Positions 50,508 through 58,411 of a stretch of 64,000 nucleotides of DNA are shown piece after piece; position 1 is the first letter of the stretch, and each line of letters begins with the position of its first letter. The notes beneath the pieces were generated by a model. The model was not told the DNA's origin and made no database searches. It saw only the letters and a list, made by a program, of their open reading frames with translations. The stretch comes from Bacteroidales bacterium (GTDB taxonomy: Bacteria; Bacteroidota; Bacteroidia; Bacteroidales; WCHB1-69), in assembly GCA_024400635.1 (NCBI GenBank), contig JAKSMI010000002.1, positions 246,305-310,304 of the forward strand, in the 5' to 3' direction. The position numbers and the translations under genes are program-made.

Positions 50508-51704
50508 TTATTCGTCTTCGTTTAATGCCTTGATGCCAGGAAGAGCTTTGCCTTCAAGGTATTCGAGCATTGCACCACCGCCAGTGCTGATGTAACTGAT
50601 GTAGTCGCTGAGGTCGAATTTGCTGATGGCAGCAATGGAATCACCTCCTCCAATAAGCGAATAAGCACCTGATATTGTGGTTGTTGCAACTGTAAGTGCG
50701 ATGGCGTGGGTGCCGTTAGAGAATTTCTTCATTTCGAAAACACCAAGGGGGCCATTCCATAAAATCGTTCTTGAATTTTTGATGATGTCGGCGAACATAC
50801 GGATGGTTTTAGGACCGATATCCATACCCTCCCAACCTTCAGGAATGTGGTTTTGGGTGGTAACGTAGGTGTTGGCGTTTTCATTGTATTTGTCAGCGCA
50901 GATATTGTCGATAGGCAGATAGAGGTTGATGCCTTTGAGGTGGGCTTTCTTAACGATTTCCTTGGCAACGGGGACCATATCAGCTTCGAAAAGTGAGTTG
51001 CCGATATTTACGCCGAGAGCGTTGAGGAAAGTGTAAGCCATACCGCCGCCGATGATGAGGTTGTCAACCTTATCCAGCAAATTGTTCAGAATGTTGAGTT
51101 TGCTTGATACCTTGGAACCGCCGATGATAGCCGTGAATGGGGTAATGGGACTTTGAAGCACGTGGTCAATGTTGGCTGCTTCGTTGTAAAGCAAATAGCC
51201 GGCATAACTTTTCCCGGGGAAACATTTAACGATGGTAGCCGTTGAGGCGTGTTCACGATGGGCGGTGCCAAAAGCGTCGTTAACGTAGCAATCGCCGAGG
51301 CGGGCAATGGCTTTGGCAAATTCAAAATCGCCCTTTTCTTCTTCGGCGTGGAAACGCAAGTTTTCGAGCAGTGCGATGTCGCCACGTTTGAGGTCAGCAA
51401 CTTTCTTTTCGGTTTCGGCATCCAGAACATCACCCAGGAAAACGACTTCCTTGCCGAGAATTTCGGAAGTTTTGCTGACGATGTGACGCAATGAGTATTT
51501 ATCGTTGACTTCGCCCTTCGGACGACCAAGGTGTGACATCAAAATGGCGATGCCGCCTTCACCGGTAATGGTGGCAATGGTTTCTTTAGTGCGCTCAATA
51601 CGGGTGGTGTCGGTAACATTAAATTGTTCGTCCAATGGAACGTTGTAGTCAACACGGATTAAAACTTTCTTTCCGTTGAAATTGGTTTGGTCAATAGATT
51701 TCAT
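50508..51704 (-). CDS. pgk: Phosphoglycerate kinase
   Basis: The enzyme transfers phosphate from 1,3-bisphosphoglycerate to ADP in glycolysis. The 398-residue product has KKVLIRVDYNVPLD, MSHLGRPKGE, LLENLRFHAEEEKGD, AIIGGSKVSSKL, WNGPLGVFE, GGGDSIAAISKF and STGGGAMLEYLEGKALPG. It is 36 bases downstream of the Fe-S protein gene in the same direction. Confidence 0.98.
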   Translation of the reverse strand: MKSIDQTNFNGKKVLIRVDYNVPLDEQFNVTDTTRIERTKETIATITGEGGIAILMSHLGRPKGEVNDKYSLRHIVSKTSEILGKEVVFLGDVLDAETEKKVADLKRGDIALLENLRFHAEEEKGDFEFAKAIARLGDCYVNDAFGTAHREHASTATIVKCFPGKSYAGYLLYNEAANIDHVLQSPITPFTAIIGGSKVSSKLNILNNLLDKVDNLIIGGGMAYTFLNALGVNIGNSLFEADMVPVAKEIVKKAHLKGINLYLPIDNICADKYNENANTYVTTQNHIPEGWEGMDIGPKTIRMFADIIKNSRTILWNGPLGVFEMKKFSNGTHAIALTVATTTISGAYSLIGGGDSIAAISKFDLSDYISYISTGGGAMLEYLEGKALPGIKALNEDE

Positions 51705-51740
51705 ATTTTTGATTTTTAAGAATTATGCTGATAAAATGGG

Positions 51741-53033
51741 TTAAAGTACCAATGCGTCGGCAACAACTTCGGCAATGGATTTTATTTCGACGTTGAGTTT
51801 GTAATGGTGGTTGATTTGGATGAGTTGATCAACGCAGTTGTGACAGGGTGTAATTACGACATTGGCTCCCGTTGCCCTAATTTGTTCGGCTTTGATTTCG
51901 CCGACTTTAAGGCGGCGTTCGTTATATTCGCTCATTGCCAGCATGCCGCCGCCGCCGCCGCAACAAAAGTTGTCGTTGCCGTACGGATTCATTTCGATGA
52001 GCTCGGGAACGACACTCTTGACCACATAGCGCAGCGAGTTGAAAAGTCCACCATTGCGAGTGATGTTGCACGGGTCGTGGATGGTGTATTTTTTAGTATT
52101 TAAATTTTTATCAACTTTGATGATGCCTTTTTTTAGATAATCTTCGATGAGTTCCACCAAAGTAATCATTTTGAAATTTGGTTTGGTTTTCAAGTAGTTG
52201 GGCGCTTCCCAGCGGAGCGCACGGGATCCGTGGCCGCACTCACCCAAAACCAAGGTCTTGCACCCCAGCTTATCCATTTCCTCGAACATGTTGCGAGCAA
52301 TTTGCGTAGCTTCTTTATCATTACCGGAAAAGTAACCATAGTTGGTCACGTCGTACATTTTGGAGGAAAGTGTCCAGGAGGCTTTGGCCGCATAGAAAAT
52401 CTTGGCGGCAGCGGCAATCGACAATGGAAAAAATTTGGGCTCGCGTGGGTTGAGCGTGTAAAGCATCTCCTTGCCGTTTTCGTTGAGCGGAATCTTGGCG
52501 TTTTCGTCTTCTACATCGTCTTGAAGGTCTTCTTCCATCCATTCGATGGTATCGACATATTCCTCTTCGGGGATGCCCATGTTGTTTCCCGTATTGATGG
52601 CGGCATCAACAGTAGACTGCAAAGATTTCGGAACAAATCCCATGGCAGCCAGCATACGGCGGCCTGTACGGACGATGAATGGGATGTCAACACCGATGGA
52701 GCAATGCTTAACGCAGCGGCCACACATTGTGCAAGAACCATAGAGAGAGTCAACCATCTCGGCCAAAGTTTCATCATCGAGATCACGCCCGTGGACCAAC
52801 TTCGGCGCTACTTTGCCAATGAAAGTACAGTAGCGTCGGTAAATGGAAGCCACCATGTCAACTTTGTTGCCGGGAATATATTTCGGATCGTTGAAGGCTT
52901 TGTAAAACAGGCAGCTGGTACTGCATAGACCACAGTGTACGCAAGAATTCAGGTGCGTTACCAATTTGCTGTCAACTTTGGGTGAAAGTATTTTCTTGGC
53001 AATTTCAATGCGTTGAGGATCAATGATTTTCAT
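51741..53033 (-). CDS. HdrD/GlpC-like Fe-S protein with CCG domain
   Basis: The 430-residue product has two 4Fe-4S ferredoxin motifs in the first 110 residues (CVHCGLCSTSC and CTMCGRCVKHC). A CCG-type cysteine-rich domain follows from about 240: GECGHGSR, IHDPCNITR, FCCGGGGGML and TPCHNC. The layout is that of electron-transfer subunits related to HdrD, GlpC and DsrK, which pass electrons between a quinone or membrane partner and a redox substrate. No cytochrome or flavoprotein partner is adjacent, so the partner is unknown. The neighbours are pgk downstream and the lipoprotein nitroreductase upstream. Confidence 0.85.
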   Translation of the reverse strand: MKIIDPQRIEIAKKILSPKVDSKLVTHLNSCVHCGLCSTSCLFYKAFNDPKYIPGNKVDMVASIYRRYCTFIGKVAPKLVHGRDLDDETLAEMVDSLYGSCTMCGRCVKHCSIGVDIPFIVRTGRRMLAAMGFVPKSLQSTVDAAINTGNNMGIPEEEYVDTIEWMEEDLQDDVEDENAKIPLNENGKEMLYTLNPREPKFFPLSIAAAAKIFYAAKASWTLSSKMYDVTNYGYFSGNDKEATQIARNMFEEMDKLGCKTLVLGECGHGSRALRWEAPNYLKTKPNFKMITLVELIEDYLKKGIIKVDKNLNTKKYTIHDPCNITRNGGLFNSLRYVVKSVVPELIEMNPYGNDNFCCGGGGGMLAMSEYNERRLKVGEIKAEQIRATGANVVITPCHNCVDQLIQINHHYKLNVEIKSIAEVVADALVL

Positions 53034-53081
53034 TCAGAGTGATTTATGATGATAAGTTACGCGAGATTTTACAATGGAAAA

Positions 53082-53714
53082 TTACCATCTGTCGTAATGG
53101 ATGTTCTCAGGATTCCATTTGTCTTTGGGCTCACGGTTTTCATCGGGATACCCCATGGGGATAACGCATAGAACAACTTGCCCTTCTGGAATATTAAGAA
53201 TGGTATTGATGGCGTTAACACGATCCATATTAGGATAGAAGCCAGTCCATACGGCTCCGAGTCCAAGTGCATGAGCTGCCAACAGGATGTTTTCGGTGGC
53301 AGCGGAGCAGTCGTCAACCCAGTATTCGCGAGCGGGACCATCGAGAGCCTTGCTCATATCGCCGCAAACAACGATGGCAAGAGGCGCTTTGGCGCACATC
53401 CCAGCATTGGGGTTGGCTTCGGCAATCTGGGACAGTAAATCTTTGTCTTTTACAACGATAAAACTCCAAGGACGGGTGTCACGAGCTGTGGGAGCAGCCA
53501 TGCCTGCACGCAAAATCTTTTCAATGACGGCATCTTCAACGGGTGTCTCTTGGTAGGCACGTATGCTGGTGCGTGTCATGATGTTGTTCAATATGATGCC
53601 AGTAGTGTCAATGCATACAGGCTCTTCTTGTAATTCCGTGTTTTTTTGTTGGCAAGAGGTCATAATACTTGTGGCTAAAATTACGGTTAATAATGCGAAT
53701 GTAAATCTTTTCAT
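53082..53714 (-). CDS. Lipoprotein nitroreductase
   Basis: The 210-residue product carries a lipoprotein signal (IMTSC, Cys21), then a nitroreductase domain: IMTRTSIRAYQETPVEDAVIEKILRAGMAAPTARDTRPW (residues about 45-83), VWTGFYPNM and VIPMGYPDE. Nitroreductases are usually cytosolic because they need NAD(P)H; an envelope location implies another electron donor or re-anchoring on the inner membrane. The FMN-contacting Arg-Ser-Ile-Arg and Pro-Trp positions are intact. It is separated from the Fe-S protein gene by 48 bases, so the two may form a redox pair. Confidence 0.85.
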   Translation of the reverse strand: MKRFTFALLTVILATSIMTSCQQKNTELQEEPVCIDTTGIILNNIMTRTSIRAYQETPVEDAVIEKILRAGMAAPTARDTRPWSFIVVKDKDLLSQIAEANPNAGMCAKAPLAIVVCGDMSKALDGPAREYWVDDCSAATENILLAAHALGLGAVWTGFYPNMDRVNAINTILNIPEGQVVLCVIPMGYPDENREPKDKWNPENIHYDRW

Positions 53715-53743
53715 CTTTAAAATTCTTTTTTGAAATTAAAATG

Positions 53744-53751
53744 CAAATGTA
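53744..53751 (-). promoter_or_regulatory. Candidate -7 element for the nitroreductase gene
   Basis: On the minus strand it reads TACATTTG (TAnnTTTG), 30 bases before the start codon. No matching -33. Confidence 0.5.
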
Positions 53752-53823
53752 CACAATTTATTTCAACTTATGATTGTTTATAATATTATAATCTAAAAAC
53801 ATAAGCAATTAAAAAAAACATTG

Positions 53824-53831
53824 TATTTTTG
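53824..53831 (+). promoter_or_regulatory. Candidate -7 element TATTTTTG for the EnvC-like gene
   Basis: It matches TAnnTTTG, 25 bases before the ATG. No -33 TTG at the usual spacing; the upstream sequence is an A-rich run. Confidence 0.5.
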
Positions 53832-53855
53832 TAAATTATAGTTATTAGAATCATT

Positions 53856-55151
53856 ATGAAGAAGCAAATTCATCATATCGGGAAAATTGTTGTTTTGATA
53901 ATGTCTATTTTGTTGATATTCAGTCAAATAGATTTAATGGCTCAATCTAAAAGCGCCAAACTGAAAAATGACAAGAAGAAAATTGAAACTGAAATTGCCA
54001 ATACGCAAAAGCTTTTAAAGCAAACTGAAAAGAATAAAAACGCTTCTTTGCAACAAATCAGCATGTTGCGAAAGCAGATTTCCAATCGTGAGGCTCTAAT
54101 TACTACACTCAATACTGAAATTTTTGAACTTGAAGAGGAACTGGCAATGAATATCAAATTGTCGCAGGAACTTAGTAAAAAACTAGAGTATATGAAATCA
54201 GACTATTCTCGGGTGGTTTATCTGGCTTATAAAAACCGAAATCTTATTGATAAAGTCACTTTTTTGCTCTCTTCCGATAATTTTTCTCAGATGTTTCGCA
54301 GGATTAAGTATTATTCTGTTTTTGCTGATAATGTGAAATATCAGGTGGAACAAATAGAAAAAACGCAAGAGGAAATTAAAATCAAGAACGAGGAAATTAT
54401 TCAGATGAAAGCCGAAAAATTGGCGCTTTTGGAAGGTAAGGAAGTGGAAATCAAAAAACTGGAAAATGATAGAACTGTTACGACTAAAAAGGCTCAGGAA
54501 CTGAAACAGAAAGAAAAACAATTGGCTGCGACACTGAAAGAAAAACAGCAAAAGCGTAAAGAATTGGATGCCGCTATCAAGAAAGCTATTGAGGCGGAAA
54601 TTGTGGCAGCCAACAAGAAAAAAGCGGAAGAAGCGGCAAAAAAAGCCAAGAATGCCAATACTTCGAATTCAGCTAAAACAGGAACAAAGCCAAGCTCTTC
54701 CAATGAACTTATCCTGACTCCAGAAGAGAAAAATCTTAGCACTTCGTTTGTCAACAATAAGGGGAAACTGCCATGGCCAGTAGCAAAAGGTGCAAAAGTG
54801 GCAGATTTCGGCAGTTATCCTCATCCAGATGTGCCGTCAGTAATGATAGAAAACCGAGGAATTGACATCTTGGTTGAACCCAATACGCCTGTTAGAGCCG
54901 TCTTCCAAGGTGAAGTTACGGGTATTTTGGATGTCATGGGAACGAAGGTCTTGATGATTCGCCATGGCGAATATCTTTCGGTCTATCAGAATCTCGCTTC
55001 GGTCAGCGTAAAGAAAGGTGATAAGGTGAATACGAAACAAACCATCGGCACCGTTGGAAAATCAACCAGTAACAATACCTACGAATTGCACTTCGAGGTT
55101 TGGAAAAATAATACCTACATGAATCCAAATCAATGGCTTTCAGGTAGATAA
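53856..55151 (+). CDS. EnvC-like murein hydrolase activator (degenerate M23)
   Basis: The 431-residue product has a signal peptide or anchor (to about residue 29, LMAQ), a long coiled coil (about 30-265) and a C-terminal M23/LytM domain (about 310-431: GIDILVEPNTPVRAVFQGEV ... YELHFEVWKNN). In catalytic LytM enzymes the zinc is held by H-x(3)-D and HxH. Here the first His is Asn (ENRGID) and HxH is ELH, so at least two ligands are gone. That is the state of EnvC and other activators that switch on amidases during cell division instead of cutting peptidoglycan. engB follows after 10 bases. Confidence 0.85.
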   Translation: MKKQIHHIGKIVVLIMSILLIFSQIDLMAQSKSAKLKNDKKKIETEIANTQKLLKQTEKNKNASLQQISMLRKQISNREALITTLNTEIFELEEELAMNIKLSQELSKKLEYMKSDYSRVVYLAYKNRNLIDKVTFLLSSDNFSQMFRRIKYYSVFADNVKYQVEQIEKTQEEIKIKNEEIIQMKAEKLALLEGKEVEIKKLENDRTVTTKKAQELKQKEKQLAATLKEKQQKRKELDAAIKKAIEAEIVAANKKKAEEAAKKAKNANTSNSAKTGTKPSSSNELILTPEEKNLSTSFVNNKGKLPWPVAKGAKVADFGSYPHPDVPSVMIENRGIDILVEPNTPVRAVFQGEVTGILDVMGTKVLMIRHGEYLSVYQNLASVSVKKGDKVNTKQTIGTVGKSTSNNTYELHFEVWKNNTYMNPNQWLSGR

Positions 55152-55161
55152 TGGAAATTTT

Positions 55162-55797
55162 ATGGGATATCAAATCAAAAATATAAAATTCTTACAGTCG
55201 GAGACCGATTGGCGGAAATGTCCAACAGAACATTTTCCGGAATTTGCATTTATTGGTCGATCTAATGTTGGGAAATCATCGCTCATAAATATGCTGGCCA
55301 AACAAAAATCATTGGCTAAAACATCTTCAAAACCAGGCAAGACACAGACTATCAATCATTTTGAAGTTGATAAGCGTTGGTATTTGGTTGACCTTCCAGG
55401 CTATGGTTATGCTTCCATATCGAAAACGATGCGTGAAAAATGGGCCAAGATGATTGACAATTATCTGAATTTTAGAGAAAATCTGCAGATAGTTTTCGTC
55501 CTGGTAGACATCCGTCTTGAACCACAGCAAATAGATGTTGATTTCATCAATGCTTTAGGTGAAAAAGGATTACCCTTTTCCTTGATATTTACTAAGGCGG
55601 ACAAGCTAAGCAAAAAGCGGGGTGAAGAAAATGTCAAGGTTTTTTGCAAGAAATTGTTGGAAAGTTGGGAGGAATTACCGCCATTTTTCATTAGTTCGGG
55701 TATGGATGGACAAGGCAGAGATGAAATATTAGATTATATTGACCAAATTAATGAAAGTTATTATCAGCATGAAAATCATATTGAAAATGAAGAATAA
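55162..55797 (+). CDS. engB: Ribosome biogenesis GTPase EngB (YsxC/YihA)
   Basis: The product is 211 aa, a TRAFAC GTPase needed for large-subunit assembly. G1 is GRSNVGKSS (32-40), G2 KPGKTQTINHF, G3 DLPGYGYA (77-84), G4 TKAD. The 3' end overlaps the META-domain lipoprotein gene by 11 bases. Confidence 0.95.
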   Translation: MGYQIKNIKFLQSETDWRKCPTEHFPEFAFIGRSNVGKSSLINMLAKQKSLAKTSSKPGKTQTINHFEVDKRWYLVDLPGYGYASISKTMREKWAKMIDNYLNFRENLQIVFVLVDIRLEPQQIDVDFINALGEKGLPFSLIFTKADKLSKKRGEENVKVFCKKLLESWEELPPFFISSGMDGQGRDEILDYIDQINESYYQHENHIENEE

Positions 55798-56263
55798 TTA
55801 TTCAAAAATATTGATTGCCATTGTTTTAGTTTCTATGATTATTTGCAATGGTTGTATGACGGCCAGAAAAAAGGCGGAATTGGCAAAAAATAAACCTTTG
55901 TTGGAAACTTATTGGCAACTCAAAAGCATCAAAGGTAATGCCGTTGGAGAAAGTCCCGTGCGTCCAAGTATTACTTTCCATTCTAATGGTCAATATGATG
56001 GCAAGCTGGGATGCAACAGCTATTTCGGAACATATTATACCCGAAATAATAATCACATCAGAATGAATTATGAGGGAGCTACTAAGCGGCTTTGTGATGA
56101 TATGACAGTGGAAAAGGAATTTATGCTGAATTTGCATAACGATTTCAGGTCGTTTGAAATCCATACGGATACTTTGATTTTGAAAGATAATAAGAAAAAT
56201 GCAATTCTGATGTTTATTGCGAGCGAAAAAGCAGTTAAAGCAGAAGAAGTTGAGCAAGAGTAA
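55787..56263 (+). CDS. META-domain (HslJ-like) lipoprotein
   Basis: I chose the ATG at 55787 (MKNNYSKI) since it gives a clean lipoprotein signal (IICNGC, Cys23); upstream in-frame ATGs at 55739, 55754 and 55772 lie inside engB. The product is 158 aa. The META domain runs from LETYWQLKSIKG through PSITFHSNGQYDGKLGCNSYFGTYY, IRMNYEGATKRLCDD to FEIHTDTLILKDNKKNAILMF. META proteins are often envelope stress or secreted factors; no function is shown here. Confidence 0.8.
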   Translation: MKNNYSKILIAIVLVSMIICNGCMTARKKAELAKNKPLLETYWQLKSIKGNAVGESPVRPSITFHSNGQYDGKLGCNSYFGTYYTRNNNHIRMNYEGATKRLCDDMTVEKEFMLNLHNDFRSFEIHTDTLILKDNKKNAILMFIASEKAVKAEEVEQE

Positions 56264-56272
56264 TATTGAAAA

Positions 56273-58402
56273 ATGAGAAATTACGCAGCTTTAATATCGG
56301 AAGAGCTTGGCTTGACGGAACAACAGGTGAAAAACACTCTCGAGTTGTTGGAATCTGGTGCGACGATACCTTTTGTTGCCCGATACCGCAAGGAAGTCAC
56401 TGATAGCATGGATGAGGTGCAGATTGCGGCTGTGCGTGATTTGCATGCCAAGTGGGTGGAGTTGGATAAGCGTCGTGCTGCGATTTTGGACTCGATAAGA
56501 GAACAGGGAAAATTGACAACAGAATTGGAAGAAAAAATCGGCAATTCGCTTAAAATGAGTGAATTGGAAGATTTGTATTTGCCTTATCGCCCCAAACGTA
56601 AAACTCGTGCCACAATGGCCATCGAAAAAGGTTTGGAGGGTTTGGCGAAGATTCTGATGAAGCAAGCCCATATTGATGTTAAGGCTGCAGCGGAAAGATT
56701 TATTGATGAGAAGAAGGGTGTGAAGTCTGTTGAGGAGGCTTTGACGGGAGCTCGCGACATCATCGCGGAATGGGTTAGCGAAAATATCCACATCCGTGAA
56801 AGACTGCGTGTTAGCTTTAAGAATTATTCTGAAATTTCGACAAAGGTAATTAAAGGTAAGGAAGAGGAAGGGGAAAAATATACTATCTATTTCAATGCTA
56901 CCGAAAAGTTGGCGAAAGCACCTTCGCATCGTGTGCTGGCAATGCTTCGAGGTGAAGAAGAAGGAATACTTCGTTTGTCTATTGCTCCCGATGAAGTCCG
57001 TGCCATAGAGATGATGGAACGCTTTTATCTTCGAGGTGAAAACGATAGTTCTGATCAAGTTCGCATGGCTTTGGCTGACGCGTACAAGCGTTTGCTGCAA
57101 CCGCAGTTGGAGACGGAAATGCGTAAATTTTACAAGGAAAAAGCCGATGCGGAAGCGATAAAAGTTTTTGCCACGAATTTGCGACAGTTGTTGATGGCGG
57201 CACCATTGGGACAAAAAACGGTGTTGGCATTAGATCCAGGTTTTAGAACTGGCTGTAAACTCGTTATTTTAGACCCGCAAGGGAAATTATTGCATACAGA
57301 AACCATTTATCCTCATCCGCCACACTCCCAATATCGCTTGGCTTCCGACAAACTGAAAAGATTGGTTTTACAGTATAAAGTTGATGCCATTGCCATTGGT
57401 AATGGCACTGCGGGCCGTGAGACCGAAAATTTCGTGCGTCACATTCCTTTTGAACGCGATGTGATTGCTGTGGTGGTCAATGAGAGTGGCGCATCGGTTT
57501 ACTCCGCTTCTGAAGTGGCACGTGCAGAGTTTCCCGACTACGATGTGACTGTCCGCGGGGCTGTCTCTATCGGACGCCGTTTGATGGATCCCTTGGCGGA
57601 GCTTGTCAAAATAGATCCAAAATCCATTGGCGTTGGACAGTATCAGCACGATGTTAATCAAGTGCGACTGCAAGACAGTTTGCAGGAAACGGTGGAGAGT
57701 TGCGTCAATCAGGTGGGTGTGGAAGTGAACACGGCAAGTAAGGAATTGCTGTCGTATGTGTCGGGTTTAGGTCCTTCGTTAGCGAAAAACATAGTGGATT
57801 ACCGTAATGAAAATGGTCCGTTCAAAAACCGCAATGCACTGAAATTGGTGCCCCGTTTTGGTGCTAAGGCATTTGAACAGGCAGCGGGTTTCTTGCGTAT
57901 CCGCGATGCTGAAAATCCTTTGGATGCCAGTGCCGTTCACCCCGAAAGTTATCCGGTGGTGAATGCAATGGCGATAAAGGCTGGTTGTACCATTAGCGAA
58001 TTGATACAACAGTCAGAATTTCGTAAAAAACTGAATCTGAATGAATTCGTAACTGAAAATGTCGGTTTGCCAACCTTGAATGATATTATGCTGGAATTGG
58101 CAAAACCTGGGCGTGATCCGCGACAGAATTATGAGATTTTTGAATTTGACAAGTCTGTGACTACTATCAATGATTTGAAGGAAGGGATGATTTTGCCAGG
58201 TATCATTACCAATATTACAAATTTTGGTTGTTTTGTAGATATTGGCGTCCATCAGGATGGTTTGGTGCACGTGAGTCGTTTGGCTAATAAGTTTGTCAAG
58301 GATCCCAACGAAGTGGTAAAATTGAATCAGAAGGTGATGGTGAAGGTTTTATCGGTGGAAATTGACAGAAAAAGAATAACTTTGTCGATGAAAGACGTAT
58401 AA
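56273..58402 (+). CDS. tex: Tex-family RNA-binding transcription accessory protein
   Basis: The 709-residue product is full length. It begins ISEELGLTEQQVKNTLELLESGATIPFVARYRKE, contains the YqgF-like domain from about 320 (VLALDPGFRTGCKLVILD), a helix-hairpin-helix pair (about 495-560, LSYVSGLGPSLAKNIVDYR) and a C-terminal S1 domain (about 635-705, GMILPGIITNITNFGCFVDIGVHQDGLVHVS). Tex proteins bind nucleic acid and influence transcription and toxin expression in some bacteria. The CUB-protein gene follows within 10 bases. Confidence 0.96.
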   Translation: MRNYAALISEELGLTEQQVKNTLELLESGATIPFVARYRKEVTDSMDEVQIAAVRDLHAKWVELDKRRAAILDSIREQGKLTTELEEKIGNSLKMSELEDLYLPYRPKRKTRATMAIEKGLEGLAKILMKQAHIDVKAAAERFIDEKKGVKSVEEALTGARDIIAEWVSENIHIRERLRVSFKNYSEISTKVIKGKEEEGEKYTIYFNATEKLAKAPSHRVLAMLRGEEEGILRLSIAPDEVRAIEMMERFYLRGENDSSDQVRMALADAYKRLLQPQLETEMRKFYKEKADAEAIKVFATNLRQLLMAAPLGQKTVLALDPGFRTGCKLVILDPQGKLLHTETIYPHPPHSQYRLASDKLKRLVLQYKVDAIAIGNGTAGRETENFVRHIPFERDVIAVVVNESGASVYSASEVARAEFPDYDVTVRGAVSIGRRLMDPLAELVKIDPKSIGVGQYQHDVNQVRLQDSLQETVESCVNQVGVEVNTASKELLSYVSGLGPSLAKNIVDYRNENGPFKNRNALKLVPRFGAKAFEQAAGFLRIRDAENPLDASAVHPESYPVVNAMAIKAGCTISELIQQSEFRKKLNLNEFVTENVGLPTLNDIMLELAKPGRDPRQNYEIFEFDKSVTTINDLKEGMILPGIITNITNFGCFVDIGVHQDGLVHVSRLANKFVKDPNEVVKLNQKVMVKVLSVEIDRKRITLSMKDV

Positions 58403-58411
58403 TAATTGCCC

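Noticed and set aside
52230..52928. A 232-codon plus-strand frame inside the Fe-S protein gene.
   Set aside because: It is the antisense of a protein with perfect ferredoxin and CCG motifs and has no supporting signals.
56291..57214. A 307-codon open frame antisense to tex.
   Set aside because: The forward frame is a clear full-length Tex protein; the reverse product is rich in Phe, His, Arg and Gln without domain features.
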